Of a stretch of 64,000 bases of DNA, positions 33,901 to 45,217 are shown in pieces. The notes beneath the pieces were generated by a model. The model did no database searches. It was not told where the DNA came from and saw only the letters and a program-made list of their open reading frames with translations. Source of the stretch: Arachis hypogaea (lineage: Eukaryota > Streptophyta > Magnoliopsida > Fabales > Fabaceae); NCBI RefSeq assembly GCF_003086295.3, contig NC_092052.1, positions 71,030,910 through 71,094,909 on the forward strand, given 5' to 3'. The translations under genes were made by a program, and so were the position numbers. The stretch's first letter is position 1, and the number at the start of each line of letters is the position of its first letter.

Positions 33901-34805
33901 TTCTTCTGTTTACTGCTTCTCGGTATTCTGCTATTTATCTGCTAAACAACACAGAATTAACGAACTTAACTAATAACCCCGGCCCTACCAAGAACTCCCC
34001 AGTTCTTACCCCTTCTCTCTCCCTTCCCCCTTCAGATGGAAGCAGGAGTACCCTTTCGTATTCTACTGATGACCGTTTTGCAAAGAGGAATCTGCTCTAG
34101 GTAGTCTTCTGAGTCTAGGGTGAATCTCGTTCACTATTTATATGTATATACTGTGAGACCAGCCAACGTCTACACCCCGTTCGTATGCGCACTTTAGCCT
34201 AAATCCTGTGTACGAGACTCCTGTTGTGTGGCTACTTGATGAGGTACCAGAGAGACGTCATATGGCTATGCCTGATCGTGTAGAGGAGTAATAGATGATG
34301 TTCTACCTTTTGATGACATTCCACCTGACTTGAATTTTGAAGACTTAGAACGTACTTTCCCTCGCTTTAGTAGTTTAGAGGGACTAGGTGAGTATAGAGT
34401 CTAGGCTAGCCTGGGCGCCAGCTTAGGGACTTCTTGAATAGGTCAGGGCCTGGGATGTTGTATGTATATATATGTATATAGTTATTATCTAGCTATATCT
34501 TAGGGTGTTCTAACTAAAAGTCTATACTCTAATAAAGGATGGATCACCGAATATTGTCAACTACTTGTGATGTATTTATATGTGGTTGTTTATAACTATT
34601 TTATCTATTATCAGTTGTGAATTGATTATGAATGATTCTGTCTATTAATCCAAACATTTTAAAAAAAAAAGTACCTCGCAAAATAACTACGTTTTTAACA
34701 GCGAATCAGGCTCATATAATAAATAATAGATAATAATTAGGAAGACAAATTGGTAACACTCAGTTTCTGGTATGATCTAGACATACTGAAAATTGGGTCG
34801 TTACA
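30981..34805 (+). repeat. Tekay-like LTR-d (3825 bp)
   Basis: Complete from TGTAACAACCCTG to GTCGTTACA. Relative to LTR-b it lacks a block near 31330 that includes the CTGGTGCAGCTTAGCACCAG hairpin of LTR-b. A hairpin array of the TCAAAGGACT type lies at about 33378-33690. Its right border joins E5 sequence at TCAGG. Confidence 0.85.
33378..33690 (+). repeat. Hairpin array in LTR-d (loop TCAAAGGACT)
   Basis: Same units as in LTR-b, but several are better paired here (for example CTGTAAG/CTTACAG where LTR-b has CTTAGAG), so the LTR-b array has decayed in places. Confidence 0.8.
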
Positions 34806-35871
34806 TCAGGCACGTGACCTCATTAAAGTAAAATCGCTGGGGGCGATTTCTGAGCTTCCCAGGCCCAAATCCAACTCGTTTCTGAGGGTATTTCTTGCAG
34901 AATTGAAGATTGAGCAAGGGGGAGCAATTAGTTTTAGGATTAACATCATGTAGGTTAGTTTTCTAGAGAGAGAAGCTCCCTCTTCTCTCTAGAGTTAAGG
35001 TTCTTAGGATACTTTGCATCTTAGATCTAGGGTTCAATTCTTGTTTTCCTTTAGTTTTTCTTGTAATTTCTTATTCCTACATCTTAATTATGTTAGTTGC
35101 ATTCTTAATTTCCCTTTTTATGCCTCTTTTAGTTTATTGATGAAATCTTGTTGCATTTGGATTTTCTTTAATGTAATTTGATGTTTGATGTTCTTTAATT
35201 GTTGATTTGAGTAGTCATAGTTAATTTATTGCAATTGGTAGTGGTAGAATTTATCTTTCCTTGCAATTTATTGTGCTTTCTTTTTATGCCTTCCAAGTGT
35301 TTGACAAAATGGTTGGTTGGATGTTAGAGTAGCTTTTTGAGCATTTTTGGCTTGAAAAGAGGAATTAGGCAATCTTTAGTCATGAATACCCAGCTCATGT
35401 TGGTGATCTAGAGTGATTAGTTAATATTGTTTCCATTGACTCTAATCTCTTGTTAATTCAATTAGTGAGTTAATTAGGATTTTTGGATTGAGATTAACTA
35501 GTCCTATTTGACTTTCTCCCGATATTGGAGATGACGAAATAGGATTAGCTCTTGTTAATTATTGTTATGAGTGACCAGGATAGAAAGCCTATATTTTCAA
35601 TCCTTGCCATGAATGTCTCTCTTTATTATTTGCTTTCCTTAATTGTTTTCTTTACCTTTCTTGTCATTTATTTTCTTGCCCCTTTTATCAATCAAACCCC
35701 CTTCATCTTCATAGCCAATAATTGAACACTTAAATACTTCGGTTAATTTTCATTGGGGTTTGTACTTGTGACAAACAAATTAAATTTTGATTGAGGATTG
35801 TTGTTGGTTTAAAACTATACTTGCAACGAGATTTCATTGAGAAATTCTTTACCGATAATTTTTGTCTATCA
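34806..35871 (+). repeat. E5 5' LTR, 3' part
   Basis: Matches 59854-60669 in the 3' LTR and ends TCTATCA before the PBS. The first ~430 bp should lie left of the Tekay-like array, outside the window. Confidence 0.85.
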
Positions 35872-35877
35872 AATTTA

Positions 35878-35895
35878 TGGTGCTGTTGTTGGGGA
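35878..35895 (+). promoter_or_regulatory. E5 primer binding site, decayed
   Basis: TGGTGCTGTTGTTGGGGA differs from the perfect tRNA-Asp site at four positions, all C to T. Confidence 0.75.
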
Positions 35896-36031
35896 ATTGT
35901 AATTGTGCTATGTTATTGGCTATTGTATATATGTTGATATTGTGAATATGCTTCTTTGTAGTTTTTGCTTACTTTAGGAGTTAGTTTTTATTAGTTCTTA
36001 TTAGTATTTGTTTTTGTTTTCTCTCGTCACT

Positions 36032-37030
36032 ATGAATTCTCATCCTTTTAGCTATGAGTGTGGTTACAACTATGTTATAGGAGATAAAAATTACAATGAC
36101 AACATGCATCAAGGGTGAAACAACCAAAGGTGGGAGGAGCCTCAAGCATATGATCAATCTTCATGTTAACAACCCCCACCAATGTACTATGAGCAAGAAC
36201 CAGTCCAAGATGCATACCAATCTAATGTGTGTGGTGACCCTTATTGTGGTTGTCAACCACAATCACCATATGCTTATGAGCCTCCTCCACAACATAGCCC
36301 CCAACAACCATACTCACAAGCCCCCTACCACCAAACACCTTATTATGACCCTAACCCATATCCACTATACCAACCACCATATGAACCATACCTAGAGCCA
36401 CCACCATTCCAACACCAATACTCCCAAGAACCATAATTTCCTTATACACCACCTCAAGACTCTCACCAATATGAACCACCTTCCAACTACAATACCTTTC
36501 CCTCAAACAATGAACCCTCTCTTCCACCACCACCTTCAATAGACCAATCTCTCCAACCCCTAAAGCAAGAACAACAAGAGCTTCTAGCTCGCTGCCAAAA
36601 GCATGGGGAAGTCGTGGCTAACTTAGCCGAAATGATGAGTCAATTGGAATAATTGTGCTCAAATATCCAAGACACCCTTATTGCAAGATGTGGGGGATTA
36701 GTTGAGGAGCGCAATGAGAAAAAGATTTTGGAGCTTCAATGTGAAGAAGAGGAGTTGATGCAAGAAGTGCAACAAGAGGAGGAGGTAGAGATTATTGAAC
36801 AAGAGGAAGTAGTGGTTGAAGATTTAGGAGATGTTGAGTGCAAGGAGGAATCTCAAGTTGAAGAGCCTTCTTCCAAGAAGCTTGATATTGATGTTGAGGA
36901 GGGTGTACAACCTCCAAGGCATATCATGGTGGAAAACTTTGAAGAGGTTGATCAAGAGATGGATTCAATCATTGATGAATTCTTATGTACAATTGAATCC
37001 TCTCCCATTGAGCTTGACATGAGGTCATAG
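36032..37030 (+). pseudogene. E5 gag-like ORF, Pro/Gln/Tyr-rich, with in-frame stops
   Basis: Starts ATG 36032 (MNSHPFSYE), matching NSHPSRFE in E4. One frame runs to 37030 but is cut by stops near 36116, 36160, 36434 and 36650; at least two look like CAA-to-TAA. The middle is rich in Pro, Tyr and Gln (repeated YEPP and PYxP) and the C-terminal third is strongly acidic with VVVEDLGDVE, like VLIEDLGDAE in E4. It is not a recognisable retrotransposon gag domain, although it occupies the gag place. Function unknown. Confidence 0.7.
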
Positions 37031-38915
37031 AAGAATATACACAACCTCCCATATGCTTGTTGAGTAATTAAGAAGAGATGAAATTGGAAGGAAGCTACCA
37101 AGAAGAAGAATTGGAAGAAGTAGGGTAAGCACCAAGTTCCCCTATCTATGATGATTCCGCATCAACATATTATCCTTTTGAGTTTGAAGAATCCTTCCCC
37201 TTTCATTTTTCTCTTTTGTATATAATGGTAAAATTAGTTTAATTTCATGTTTTGTTTGGTTAGTTGAGTTTATTTGGGAGTCTAGTAAGTTAAATAAGGT
37301 TTTATGGTGTTTTGGTAGCTGTTTGGAGGTTTGGAATGCTTGGTTTGGTGTCAGAACTTGGAAAAATTTTGAAAAACAGAGCACCATACCACGCATACGC
37401 GTCACCATTGACGTGTATACATCGCCCACACGTGTATACATACGCTTTTCAACCATCCACGTGTATACATCGCCCACATGTACGCGTGGATCTAAAATTT
37501 TAACCTCCCATACAAATTCCAGAGAGTTGTGCGAGTTTTGGGCTAGAATTGTGCCTTTAGCACAAAATCCACCCACGAGTATGCGTCACCCACATGTACG
37601 CGTCGCCCCTCTGAATAACCCATCACCCACACGTACGCGTCGATCCCATTTCACCTCATCACGTGCACGCGTCACTCCACGCGTAGGCATGGACTGCCCT
37701 ACTTCACCCATTTCTTTTCTTCTCTTCTTTCCATTTCTTTCCTTCTCTTCTCTTCTCTTCTTTTCTTTCCATCCTTCAACTATCATCCAACACTACCAAA
37801 CATGATCTATCACCATCTTTTAGTTAGTTAGTTAATTAGTTAGTTTAATTTTCATTTAATTTTCTCTTTTTTATAATAAGTGTTGGATTACTAATTTTGT
37901 TTGCTGTCTATTGCTGCTTATTATTAGCTGGATGCTATTTTAGCATAATTATTTTTTGATACTCATTGTTGGATTCTTTGTTGAGGTTACAATTTGCTAC
38001 TTGGTTTTGAGTTTTTCATGTTTAACATTTGTGCATACCAAGTACGTGTACATTGCCTTCAAGCTATCTAAATCTTTTGAATTGCATGCTTTGGCCACTA
38101 TGCATTCATCATCCATTGTTAGGCAATTGTACATTATCAATGCATTTTTTGTTAAGTGATACTTGTTTATGATTGACCCTTATTTATATCACCTATTTCA
38201 TGCATTGAGATTGTGAAATTGTGAAATTGGATCGAAAGCTTACCTAGTGACATATTTTTGAGCTTTTCAAGCTTTGTGGACCATGCTTGCTATGTGATTA
38301 ATTTTAACTCTTTTATCTATTTTCCTAAGTTCCATAGCACCCATGTGTTCCACCTCTATGTTACTTGGGTGTTGCAAACAAATTTCAATATGTGTCATTG
38401 TTAATGTGTGAGCTCTATATTTCAATTGGTTCATTAAGTTTCCTTGCACATCAATCAATGTCCATTCATTATCCAATTGCACAATTGCTTGATTAACTGC
38501 TTGAATGTTTTCATGCATTTTCACTACTTGTTTGTATCTTAACCTACAAGTCTTTCAAAGTATTTCAAGCACACTAGAATGAGTGAACTGCATATTTCTT
38601 TTGTATAATTGTGACAAGGCTTTTAAACCCTAGGGTGTGAGTTCTAAACTGCGCGCAAACTTAGGACTCACACACCTATTTTTCATTAATGTCATACTAA
38701 TTCACTCACTCAATTCTAGTGATTATTAGCTCATTCCAACAATTTATGCTTCCTTGCTTTACATTTTCTCATCTTATGGTGTTATTTTCTATTTTTCATG
38801 ACTGATGCACCATAAGTAAAAATGGAAGCGAAAGAAAGAACACACAGCACCGGTTGATCCACCAGCTGAAGGTGGCAACTTGGAAGGTCGCCATACCCCT
38901 TGCTCATCTTTAGAT
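37031..38915 (+). other. E5 spacer; accessory ORF body missing
   Basis: Contains the palindrome array (37387-37690), a pyrimidine-rich block (about 37705-37775) and then AT-rich sequence without a credible ORF. Only about 38830-38915 (GGTGGCAACTTGG and on) resembles the end of an accessory ORF region. E5 therefore seems to have lost that gene. Confidence 0.55.
37387..37690 (+). repeat. E5 internal ACGCGT/ACGTGT palindrome array
   Basis: About ten units such as ACGTGTATACATCGCCCAC, CCCACACGTACGCGTCG and ACGTGCACGCGTC. The LTR copy has the perfect palindrome CACGCGTACGCGTG (59738 region). CpG-rich, as in E1 and E4, but with TA instead of GC or GT at the centre. Confidence 0.75.
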
Positions 38916-38950
38916 GCACTGAGGACGGTGCAAACTTTTAAGTGTGGGGA
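38916..38950 (+). promoter_or_regulatory. E5 internal stem-loop plus purine motif cassette
   Basis: Stem GCACTG, loop AGGA, stem CGGTGC (one T-G wobble), 8 nt, then AAGTGTGGGGA (38940-38950). Confidence 0.7.
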
Positions 38951-39351
38951 AGTCATCTGACTAGTCGGCGTTTTTGGGTGATAAATTTCTAATCCCAACA
39001 CTTTTGCATTTCAATTTTAGGTCTTTTAGGATTTTTAGTTGCATTTTCTTGTCTTGCATATATATATATATATATATAATAAGCTTAGCCAAAATAATGA
39101 GATTTTTCAAGAAATTTATCTATAAGGCACCCCAATTGATTGAGAAAATTTTTTTTTAGAACTTGCTTGAATTATACACATTGAGGAACATGATTTTTGA
39201 GCTAAGAACACAAGTATGTGAGATTTGAGCCTAATTGTGTGGTTACATCATATAACCACTTATTTTTCTTCTTGTGTGTGATTATTCTTTTTCTATGATT
39301 GTAATCTTTGATTTGTTTGATTCTTTATGTCCATTATTTTGTGTATGAATG
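38951..39351 (+). other. E5 3' UTR, first part
   Basis: AT-rich, with a (TA)n run near 39057-39078 and sequence homologous to the E1 3' UTR (about 640-730, opposite strand). It ends with GAATG (39347-39351), the left copy of the E3 target duplication. Confidence 0.65.
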
Positions 39352-40332
39352 TGATGCATAGAAACTTATCTTTCAACAAATTTCCCTCGGCAAGTATACC
39401 AAATTGTCGTCAAGTAAAAACTCACAATAGAGTGAGGTCGAATCCCACAAGGATTGATTGGTCAAGCAACTTTAATTAGAGGAATGTTCTAGTTGAGCTA
39501 AGCAGAAATTGAGTTGAGTAATTACAAAAAGTTAAATGGCAAGAAAGTAAATAACAGAAAATGTAAATGCTAGAAATAAAGAGCAGAATGTAAATGGCGG
39601 AAAGTAAATTCAGAATCTTAAATGGGGAATTGGGAAAATGAGCATAAAAGTAAATGGCAGAAAGTAAAGAGAATGGGTAAGATCAGAAATGGGGGATTCA
39701 TTGGGCTCAGGAGATGTTGTATTTTCCGGATCAAGTTCATTCTCATCTCTTCCTCAATCAATGCATTCATTGATCTCCTTGGCAATCTTAAGTGATTAGA
39801 TTCCAATTCCTTGGCAACCCAATCTCTCAAATCTTGATCAATAGCTAATTCCTTGGTCTAATTGCTCATGAGAAGAGATGAAGTATGGTCACTGATTATA
39901 CCACATGCATTTCCAAATCAAAGTGTTGGTAGGATTATATGTCACTATATCCATCCAAATCCCAATTTGGTCCAACATGAGAAAGCATTTCTAGCATGAT
40001 CTCTTCTTTCCTCTTCCAAGGTCCGAAGAGATCCAAGTATGAATAGCTTCTTTTCCAAGACAACTACCCAATTGGATGAAGATCGAAAGCCTTCTAGTAA
40101 AATCAAGAGAAAACAAAGAAGAAGAATAATGAAAACTAGTATTGATCCATCAAATTACAACAGAGCTCCCTAACCCAATGAAAGGGGTTTAGTTGTTCAT
40201 CGCTCTGGGAATGGAAAGCTTAAATGAAAAGTACATTCTAAAAAATAAAACTAGAAGTTACAGAGAAAGTAAAATATACATAGTGTAGTTCTCTAAAATG
40301 CTAAAAACTCCCTACTAGTTCAAAACTACTCC

Positions 40333-40340
40333 TATATATA
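40333..40340 (-). promoter_or_regulatory. TATA box in the E3 LTR
   Basis: TATATATA in the context GTAGTATATATAGG on the minus strand, about 120 bp downstream of the hairpin array; the right LTR copy is at 57038-57045. Confidence 0.6.
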
Positions 40341-40459
40341 CTACCCTTCTGATCTTCTAGTTGGCTCTTCAAGTCTTGGATATGGGCCTTTGGATCTTTA
40401 GTTGAAGCAGTTACAGTCTTCAGTGGGCTCAGCTTTGCTTGCAGAAAAAGTGCGAGTTA

Positions 40460-41303
40460 GGCTTGGACGTTAGTGGTGTTAACGTTAAGTGAAAATGTGG
40501 GTTCGAGAACGTTAGTGACGATCACCTTTTTCACTAACGTTCTAAGCCAAAAATGATTCACGTTAACTTCAACGTTAGTGGAACTAACGTGACCACTAAA
40601 GTTGCCTCTTGGTCCTTCGCAAACGTTATTGGCATTCATCTTTTCCAATAACGTTGCTTATTGCCCCTTTTCCCCACGTTAGAGTTCACGTTAGTATAAC
40701 TAACGTGACCCTTAACGTGGGCATGCCTAAGCTTCGAGAGCATTAGTGACACTTACCTTTGTCACTAATGCTTCAAACGCCCTTTCTTCCCACGTTAGTG
40801 CCTCACGTTAATTGCATTAACGTGACCACTAACGTGGTGGTGATTGCCATCTCCAACGTTAGTGACAAAGGTGAGTGTCACTAACATTGGCCCATCATTT
40901 CTCTCCTCCACGTTAGCTTCCACGTTAATGTAATTAACGTGGCAACTAACGTGGGCAATATTGGCTTAGTCCAACATTAGTGACAAAGGTGAGTGTCACT
41001 AACGTTGGCGATTCCTTGCTCCTCCCACGTTAGAGTTCACGTTAATGTAATTAACGTGACTCTTAACGTGGCCAATTGTGCCCTTTTGGAACGTTAGTGG
41101 TATTTACTTTTACCACTAACGTTGGAGCTTCCCTTTTCCTCCACGTTATCTTCCACGTTAATGTAGTTAACGTGGCCACTAACGTGGGCTATGATGGCTT
41201 TCGATGGCGTTATTGGTGATCACTTTTTCCATTAACGTTGCAAGCTAGCTCCCATTCCACGTTAGTGGTCATGTTAGTTAGACTAACGTGGCTACTAACG
41301 TGG
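40460..41303 (-). repeat. E3 LTR tandem hairpin array, ~117-bp period
   Basis: Seven periods. Type A two-tier hairpins start at 40558, 40674, 40790, 40908, 41025, 41141 and 41257 (spacing 116-118): outer arms CCACGTTA.../...TAACGTGG around an inner CACGTTAAT-GTA-ATTAACGTG. Between them lie type B hairpins such as GAACGTTAGTG...CACTAACGTTC (40507-40542). Arms vary from unit to unit but usually in matching pairs. The same array is at 57167-58035. Confidence 0.9.
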
Positions 41304-41570
41304 CTCTTCCTTGCTTTCTTTGTCCTGAAATCAAGCAAATAAAGTGCATCAAAGCTTGGTTCTAGATCATGAGATCATGCATCCTCCATTTTATCATTCA
41401 ATTCATGAATAATTCTCATAAAATCATGTAAAGTTCACAATGTTTTCTTGAATCAAGATGTATGTGAATATCTATCCAAAACTTGCTTATTTACTAAGAA
41501 AATGCAACAAACTACCCTAAAACAGTAAAGAAAAGGTCAGTGAAACTGGCCAAAATGCCCTGGCATCACA

Positions 41571-41605
41571 ACACCAAACTTAAAGCTTGCTTGTCCCTAA
41601 GCAAG
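41571..41605 (-). promoter_or_regulatory. E3 terminal stem-loop plus PPT-like motif
   Basis: Minus strand: stem CTTGCTT, loop AGGGAC, stem AAGCAAG (41605-41586), 4 nt, then AAGTTTGGTGT (41581-41571), two bases before the LTR. The motif is the same as in E2. Confidence 0.72.
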
Positions 41606-42962
41606 TACTGAAACATAAGAATGATGAATGAAAGAACAAGAGAAATAAGTTCTTATTATAGAAGTAAAGCTCTTGGTTTATGGGGTTTCATGCATAGCAA
41701 CTTAGGTTCATTCCTTTACTAGTTTCTAGGTCCTTATCATGCACACCACAGGCACATGGTTTGTTATTTTCTTTCCTTGAGGCCTTGGTGTCCAGCACCT
41801 CTTTGGGTTACTAAATGTTCTGTAGCAAGGTTGCTCTTGATAGTGGATTTTTAGTTGATAATCCCGGGTTATTTAACCCAAGTTACCAAGTGATGAAGCA
41901 CTCCTAAGAACTTATTCATCCAAGCAGATCCTTGGTACAGGATCACCACAGACACATCCCTCAAGATTTAAACCCTTGGTGCCTAGCCTTATTTCTTATT
42001 ATTTCTTTCTTTTTCAAACTCTTATTGTTTTTTTTCCTCTTTTTCTTATTAGGATCTTGTTGTTTGGTTAATCTCATAGAATGTGCTTCAAGCATGTTCT
42101 TTAGTACACATAAGTGCCCTCATACCTTATAGGTGATCCAATTTAGCTAATCTATTATCCCACCACCAACCTTGAGGACTTATTTCACCATATGAACCTT
42201 ACTCTAGTTTCTTTCATAACATTCTCTTTCATTAAATTCAAAGGGCAACCATACAAGTAAGTAGGATGAAAGTGAAAACAGGTAACTTGGACCAGCACAC
42301 ATATGATAAAAGCACAAAAAAAAATAAACATTAAATTCTAGTGACTCAAACTAAAGAGTAACTATTAATAGGGGCACATTCATACTTCCAATTTGAGCAT
42401 TTCCAAGCAGATGGAATCAAGTAACAATACAACCTTTTGGTGGTGACTTCTAGCTATCCCTTTTTTGTCATCATTCATAGCTTTTGCATCTTTCTTCGCC
42501 TCCTTGGATGATGGTGCACCGTTTTTCCAGAAGATTGATTGAATTCCTGCAAAGTTATTGGATGTTGCTTGTTCCAAAAGCACTTGAGAAATAGTTAGCA
42601 TGCATGTATGCTTGTGAATTTCTGAACTTAATTTGGTGTGTGAACACCAAACTTAATTCCTTGCCTAATGCAACAGATTGAATACATGCAGAGAACGTCA
42701 TGTGTTTTTATTAATAAAACGACTATGAACTAGAAACTAAACTATTGTTAAGTGGTTTCCCTGATTGGTTGGGGCTAGCAACTTGCCATTGAAGAGGTGT
42801 AGTGTGATTCTAACTAAAATCTTTGGTGAAACACCAAACTTAGAATTACACATTCACTCTTGGATTGTTTTGGTGTGCAACACCAAACTTAGCTCCTCAC
42901 AATACAGGGAAAACTACTTGTAACTTTTATTGAAATGATCATGTAAAGGAAACTACCTTAGG
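41606..42962 (-). other. E3 3' UTR with inverted copies of the purine motif
   Basis: No credible gene. Three further AAGTTTGGTGT copies (minus strand, 42644-42654, 42831-42841, 42880-42890) each lie beside an inverted TTTGGTG, forming short hairpins. Confidence 0.6.
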
Positions 42963-42978
42963 TTGGGTTGCCTCCCAA
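42963..42978 (-). promoter_or_regulatory. Conserved GGG-hexaloop-CCC hairpin in E3
   Basis: Minus strand TTGGG, loop AGGCAA, CCCAA, preceded by GAAGCGCTTCA as in E2 (GAAGCGCTTA). Confidence 0.55.
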
Positions 42979-43021
42979 TGAAGCGCTTCTTTAGCGTCAC
43001 TAGCTTGACGTTCTGCCTATG

Positions 43022-43777
43022 TCAGGGTGGTTGGCAATGCTTCAAATCTTCCCCCCTCGCAGTGAATCTATCTCCATTGGCTTCATTAAGGATCTCCACA
43101 TGTTCTAAGGAGAGAATTCTGCTGAAGGTGAAAACTTTAGGCATCTGAGATGGGATGGTAGGGAGATGAGGTGGGATAGCTGGGAGATAAGCTGAGATCA
43201 CTTTATCCCCTGGAGAGAAATCCTCTGTAGGGATCTTCTTGTTCCTCCATCTCCTTGGTGCCTTCTTCCTTGTTTCTTTTAACGCTACCCTGCTCCTTGT
43301 GGCCTCTTTTTCCAAGGAAATTTTGTTGTTGGTCTCATATGACTCTGGTGGTTTTAGCTCTTTTTGGGTTTCCTCTAGCTGTGGCACCTTCTGACTATTT
43401 TGCTTCCCAACCAAAGGGATTCCCAGGTGTACAGTCTGTGTTTTAGTGCTTGTTTCTTCCACCAGTGCCTTGTCGTGCTCTTCCCTTGGTTCTTTGTTTT
43501 CTTGATCTACTTCTTGTGAAGGTTTGAAGACATTGAAGGTAAGTTGTTCATCATGTATCCTCAGTATTAGCTCTCCTCGCTCCACATCTATAAGCGCTCA
43601 GGCTGTAGCCAGGAATGGTCTTCCCAATATGATTGGATGGAGGTAACTTTCTTCCATTTCCAATATGACAAAGTCTGTGGGAAGGAAGTAGTTCCCAACC
43701 TTCACCAACACGTTTTCAACCACTCCTACTGCTTGTTTTTGGGTTTTGTCAGCCAGCCTGATGACTACGTCTGTGGA
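43022..43777 (-). pseudogene. E3 protease C-terminal half joined to an integrase-like tail
   Basis: The half of the ORF downstream of the E4 insertion. It carries the second protease block (GRPFLATA, then a stop, then ALIDVERGELILRIHDEQ) and an acidic linker. From about 43190 it reads EDFSPGDKVISAYLPAIPP and a tail ending GEDLKHCQPP, which I recognise as the usual end of pol after integrase in this group. RT, RNase H and the integrase core between them are missing, so an internal deletion fused protease to the pol tail in frame. It is in the same frame as 53696-54007 once E4 and one TSD copy (9918 bp) are removed. Confidence 0.7.
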
Positions 43778-45181
43778 TGACGTTAGGATTTTTGCTAGTA
43801 AAGAATTTTATAAAAACAATCGCGTTGTAGATATAGTTTCTAAACCAACAGAAATCCTTTCGTGCAAACGTTTTGGTTGTCACAAGTAACAAACCCCTTT
43901 AAAATTGATAACCGAGTATTTAAACCTCGGGTCGTCTTCTCAAGGAACTGCAGGGAAGTATGTTCTTATTATTGGTTATGAGTTTTGTAAATTGGGGGTT
44001 TTAAAAGTAAGGAATAAGTAAATTAAATGACAAGTAAAATAAATAAATAACCATAAAATAAACTCTTGGCAAGGTATGAGAAATTGGAAGTCCTATCCTA
44101 GTTATCCTTTACTAAACAGAGGAAAGTCAAGTGGACTAATCAGTTTGATCCTCAGATCCTAGTCAATTCCTAAGGAAGGACTAGAGTTATTGGAATTCGA
44201 TTTGATTAGCAAAAATAACAATTATCAATCACGATGAGTTTGATAACTCAAGAGTTACCAATTACTTAACCAAAGCCAAAAGGGGAAAAATAAACTTACT
44301 CGAATAAAAATGTCTTCAGATTGGAAGCAATAGTAACATAAATAAAAGAAAGCAATCATAAACTGAAATACCTCAAATAATATTAATTAAGAGAATCATA
44401 TGTAACATGGAAGAGTTCATAAATTAAATTAAGAAAATAATAAAAAGGAATATTGAATCTGATAAAGAGTTGGAATACTAACTTGAAATAATAAGAAATC
44501 CTAATCCTAAAACCTAAGAGAGAGAAGAGAACCTCTCTCTCTAAAACCTACATCTAAACTATGAAAAGTGAATAATTCAATACATTCCTTTATGAATGGA
44601 TGCATTCCCCCACTTTATAACCTCTAATCTGTGCTTTCTGGACTTGGATCTGGGCCAAAAAGGCTTCAGAAATTGCTGGGAACATTTTTTGTAATTTCTG
44701 GTGCGTGGCGTCTGTCATGCGTCTGCGTGGGTCACATGGTCGCGTCATCTGGAGTTTTCCTTGTCACGCGTTCACTTCGGTCATGCGTCTGCGTCATCTG
44801 TGTTCTGCTTAATGCGCGCGTCTGCGTCAGTCTCGCGTTCACGTCGCTGCCTTTTCGCGCTGGGCATGCGGCCGCGTCGTCCATGCATTCGCGTCGCTGC
44901 CATTTTCTTTCAAAAACTCCATTTTGTGCTTTCCTTCCATTTTTGTATGTTTCCTTTCCATCCTTTAACTCATTCTTGCCTTAAAGGATCTGAAACTTCT
45001 CAACACACAAATCACGACATCGAATGGTAATAAAGGGTAATTAAAATAAATAATTTCAAATCATAGGAAACATGTATTTTACATATATTACATAATAAGG
45101 AAGGGAAAGTAAAACCATGCAATTTACATGAATAAGTGGGTGAAGGTTTATCAATATATGTCATAAAATATGGGTTTATCA
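43778..45181 (-). repeat. E4 3' LTR (left)
   Basis: 1404 bp. Compared with the right LTR it lacks 45 bp near 44110 (between repeats TAGTTATCCTT and TAGTTAACCTT) and has a shorter end near 45150. Palindromes at about 44700-44900 and a TTATAAAG TATA box (minus strand) near 44613-44620. Confidence 0.9.
44700..44900 (-). repeat. CGCG palindrome array in the E4 left LTR
   Basis: Decayed CACGCGTCNGCGTG-type units (ATGCGTCTGCGTGGGTCAC, CATGCGGCCGCGTCG). Many CG dinucleotides present in the right LTR copy (53190-53395) are TG or CA here, and the reverse also occurs. Confidence 0.75.
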
Positions 45182-45184
45182 ACC

Positions 45185-45217
45185 TCCCCACACTTAAACA
45201 ATAGCATGTCCTTATGC
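45185..45217 (-). promoter_or_regulatory. E4 polypurine tract with stem-loop cassette (terminal)
   Basis: Minus strand: GCAT-AAGGAC-ATGC (45217-45204), 8 nt, AAGTGTGGGGA (45195-45185), then GGT and the LTR. This is the true PPT position. Confidence 0.75.

Larger units (their letters stand above)
10528..34805 (+). mobile_element. Tekay-like non-autonomous LTR array (four LTRs, minimal internal parts)
   Basis: Order: LTR-a (truncated), 451-bp internal, LTR-b, 58-bp internal, LTR-c (split by E2), 398-bp internal, LTR-d. LTRs begin TGTAA(T/C)AACCCTG and end GTCGTTACA. The PBS TGGTATCAGAGC fits initiator tRNA-Met, and TTTTAGGAGGGTAGAA precedes the LTRs, both typical of Tekay/Del chromoviruses. 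No gag or pol remains. It sits inside the E5 LTR (right flank TCAGG at 34806). A tandem LTR chain suggests unequal recombination between copies. Confidence 0.85.
39352..41568 (-). repeat. E3 3' LTR (left)
   Basis: 2217 bp, nearly identical to 56056-58297. Contains the hairpin array 40460-41303 and a TATA box (40333-40340). Confidence 0.92.

Noticed and set aside
44631..45030. Plus-strand ORFs of ~110 codons, repeated at 53119-53518
   Set aside because: They run antisense through the E4 LTR palindrome array; the repeat is explained by the LTR pair.
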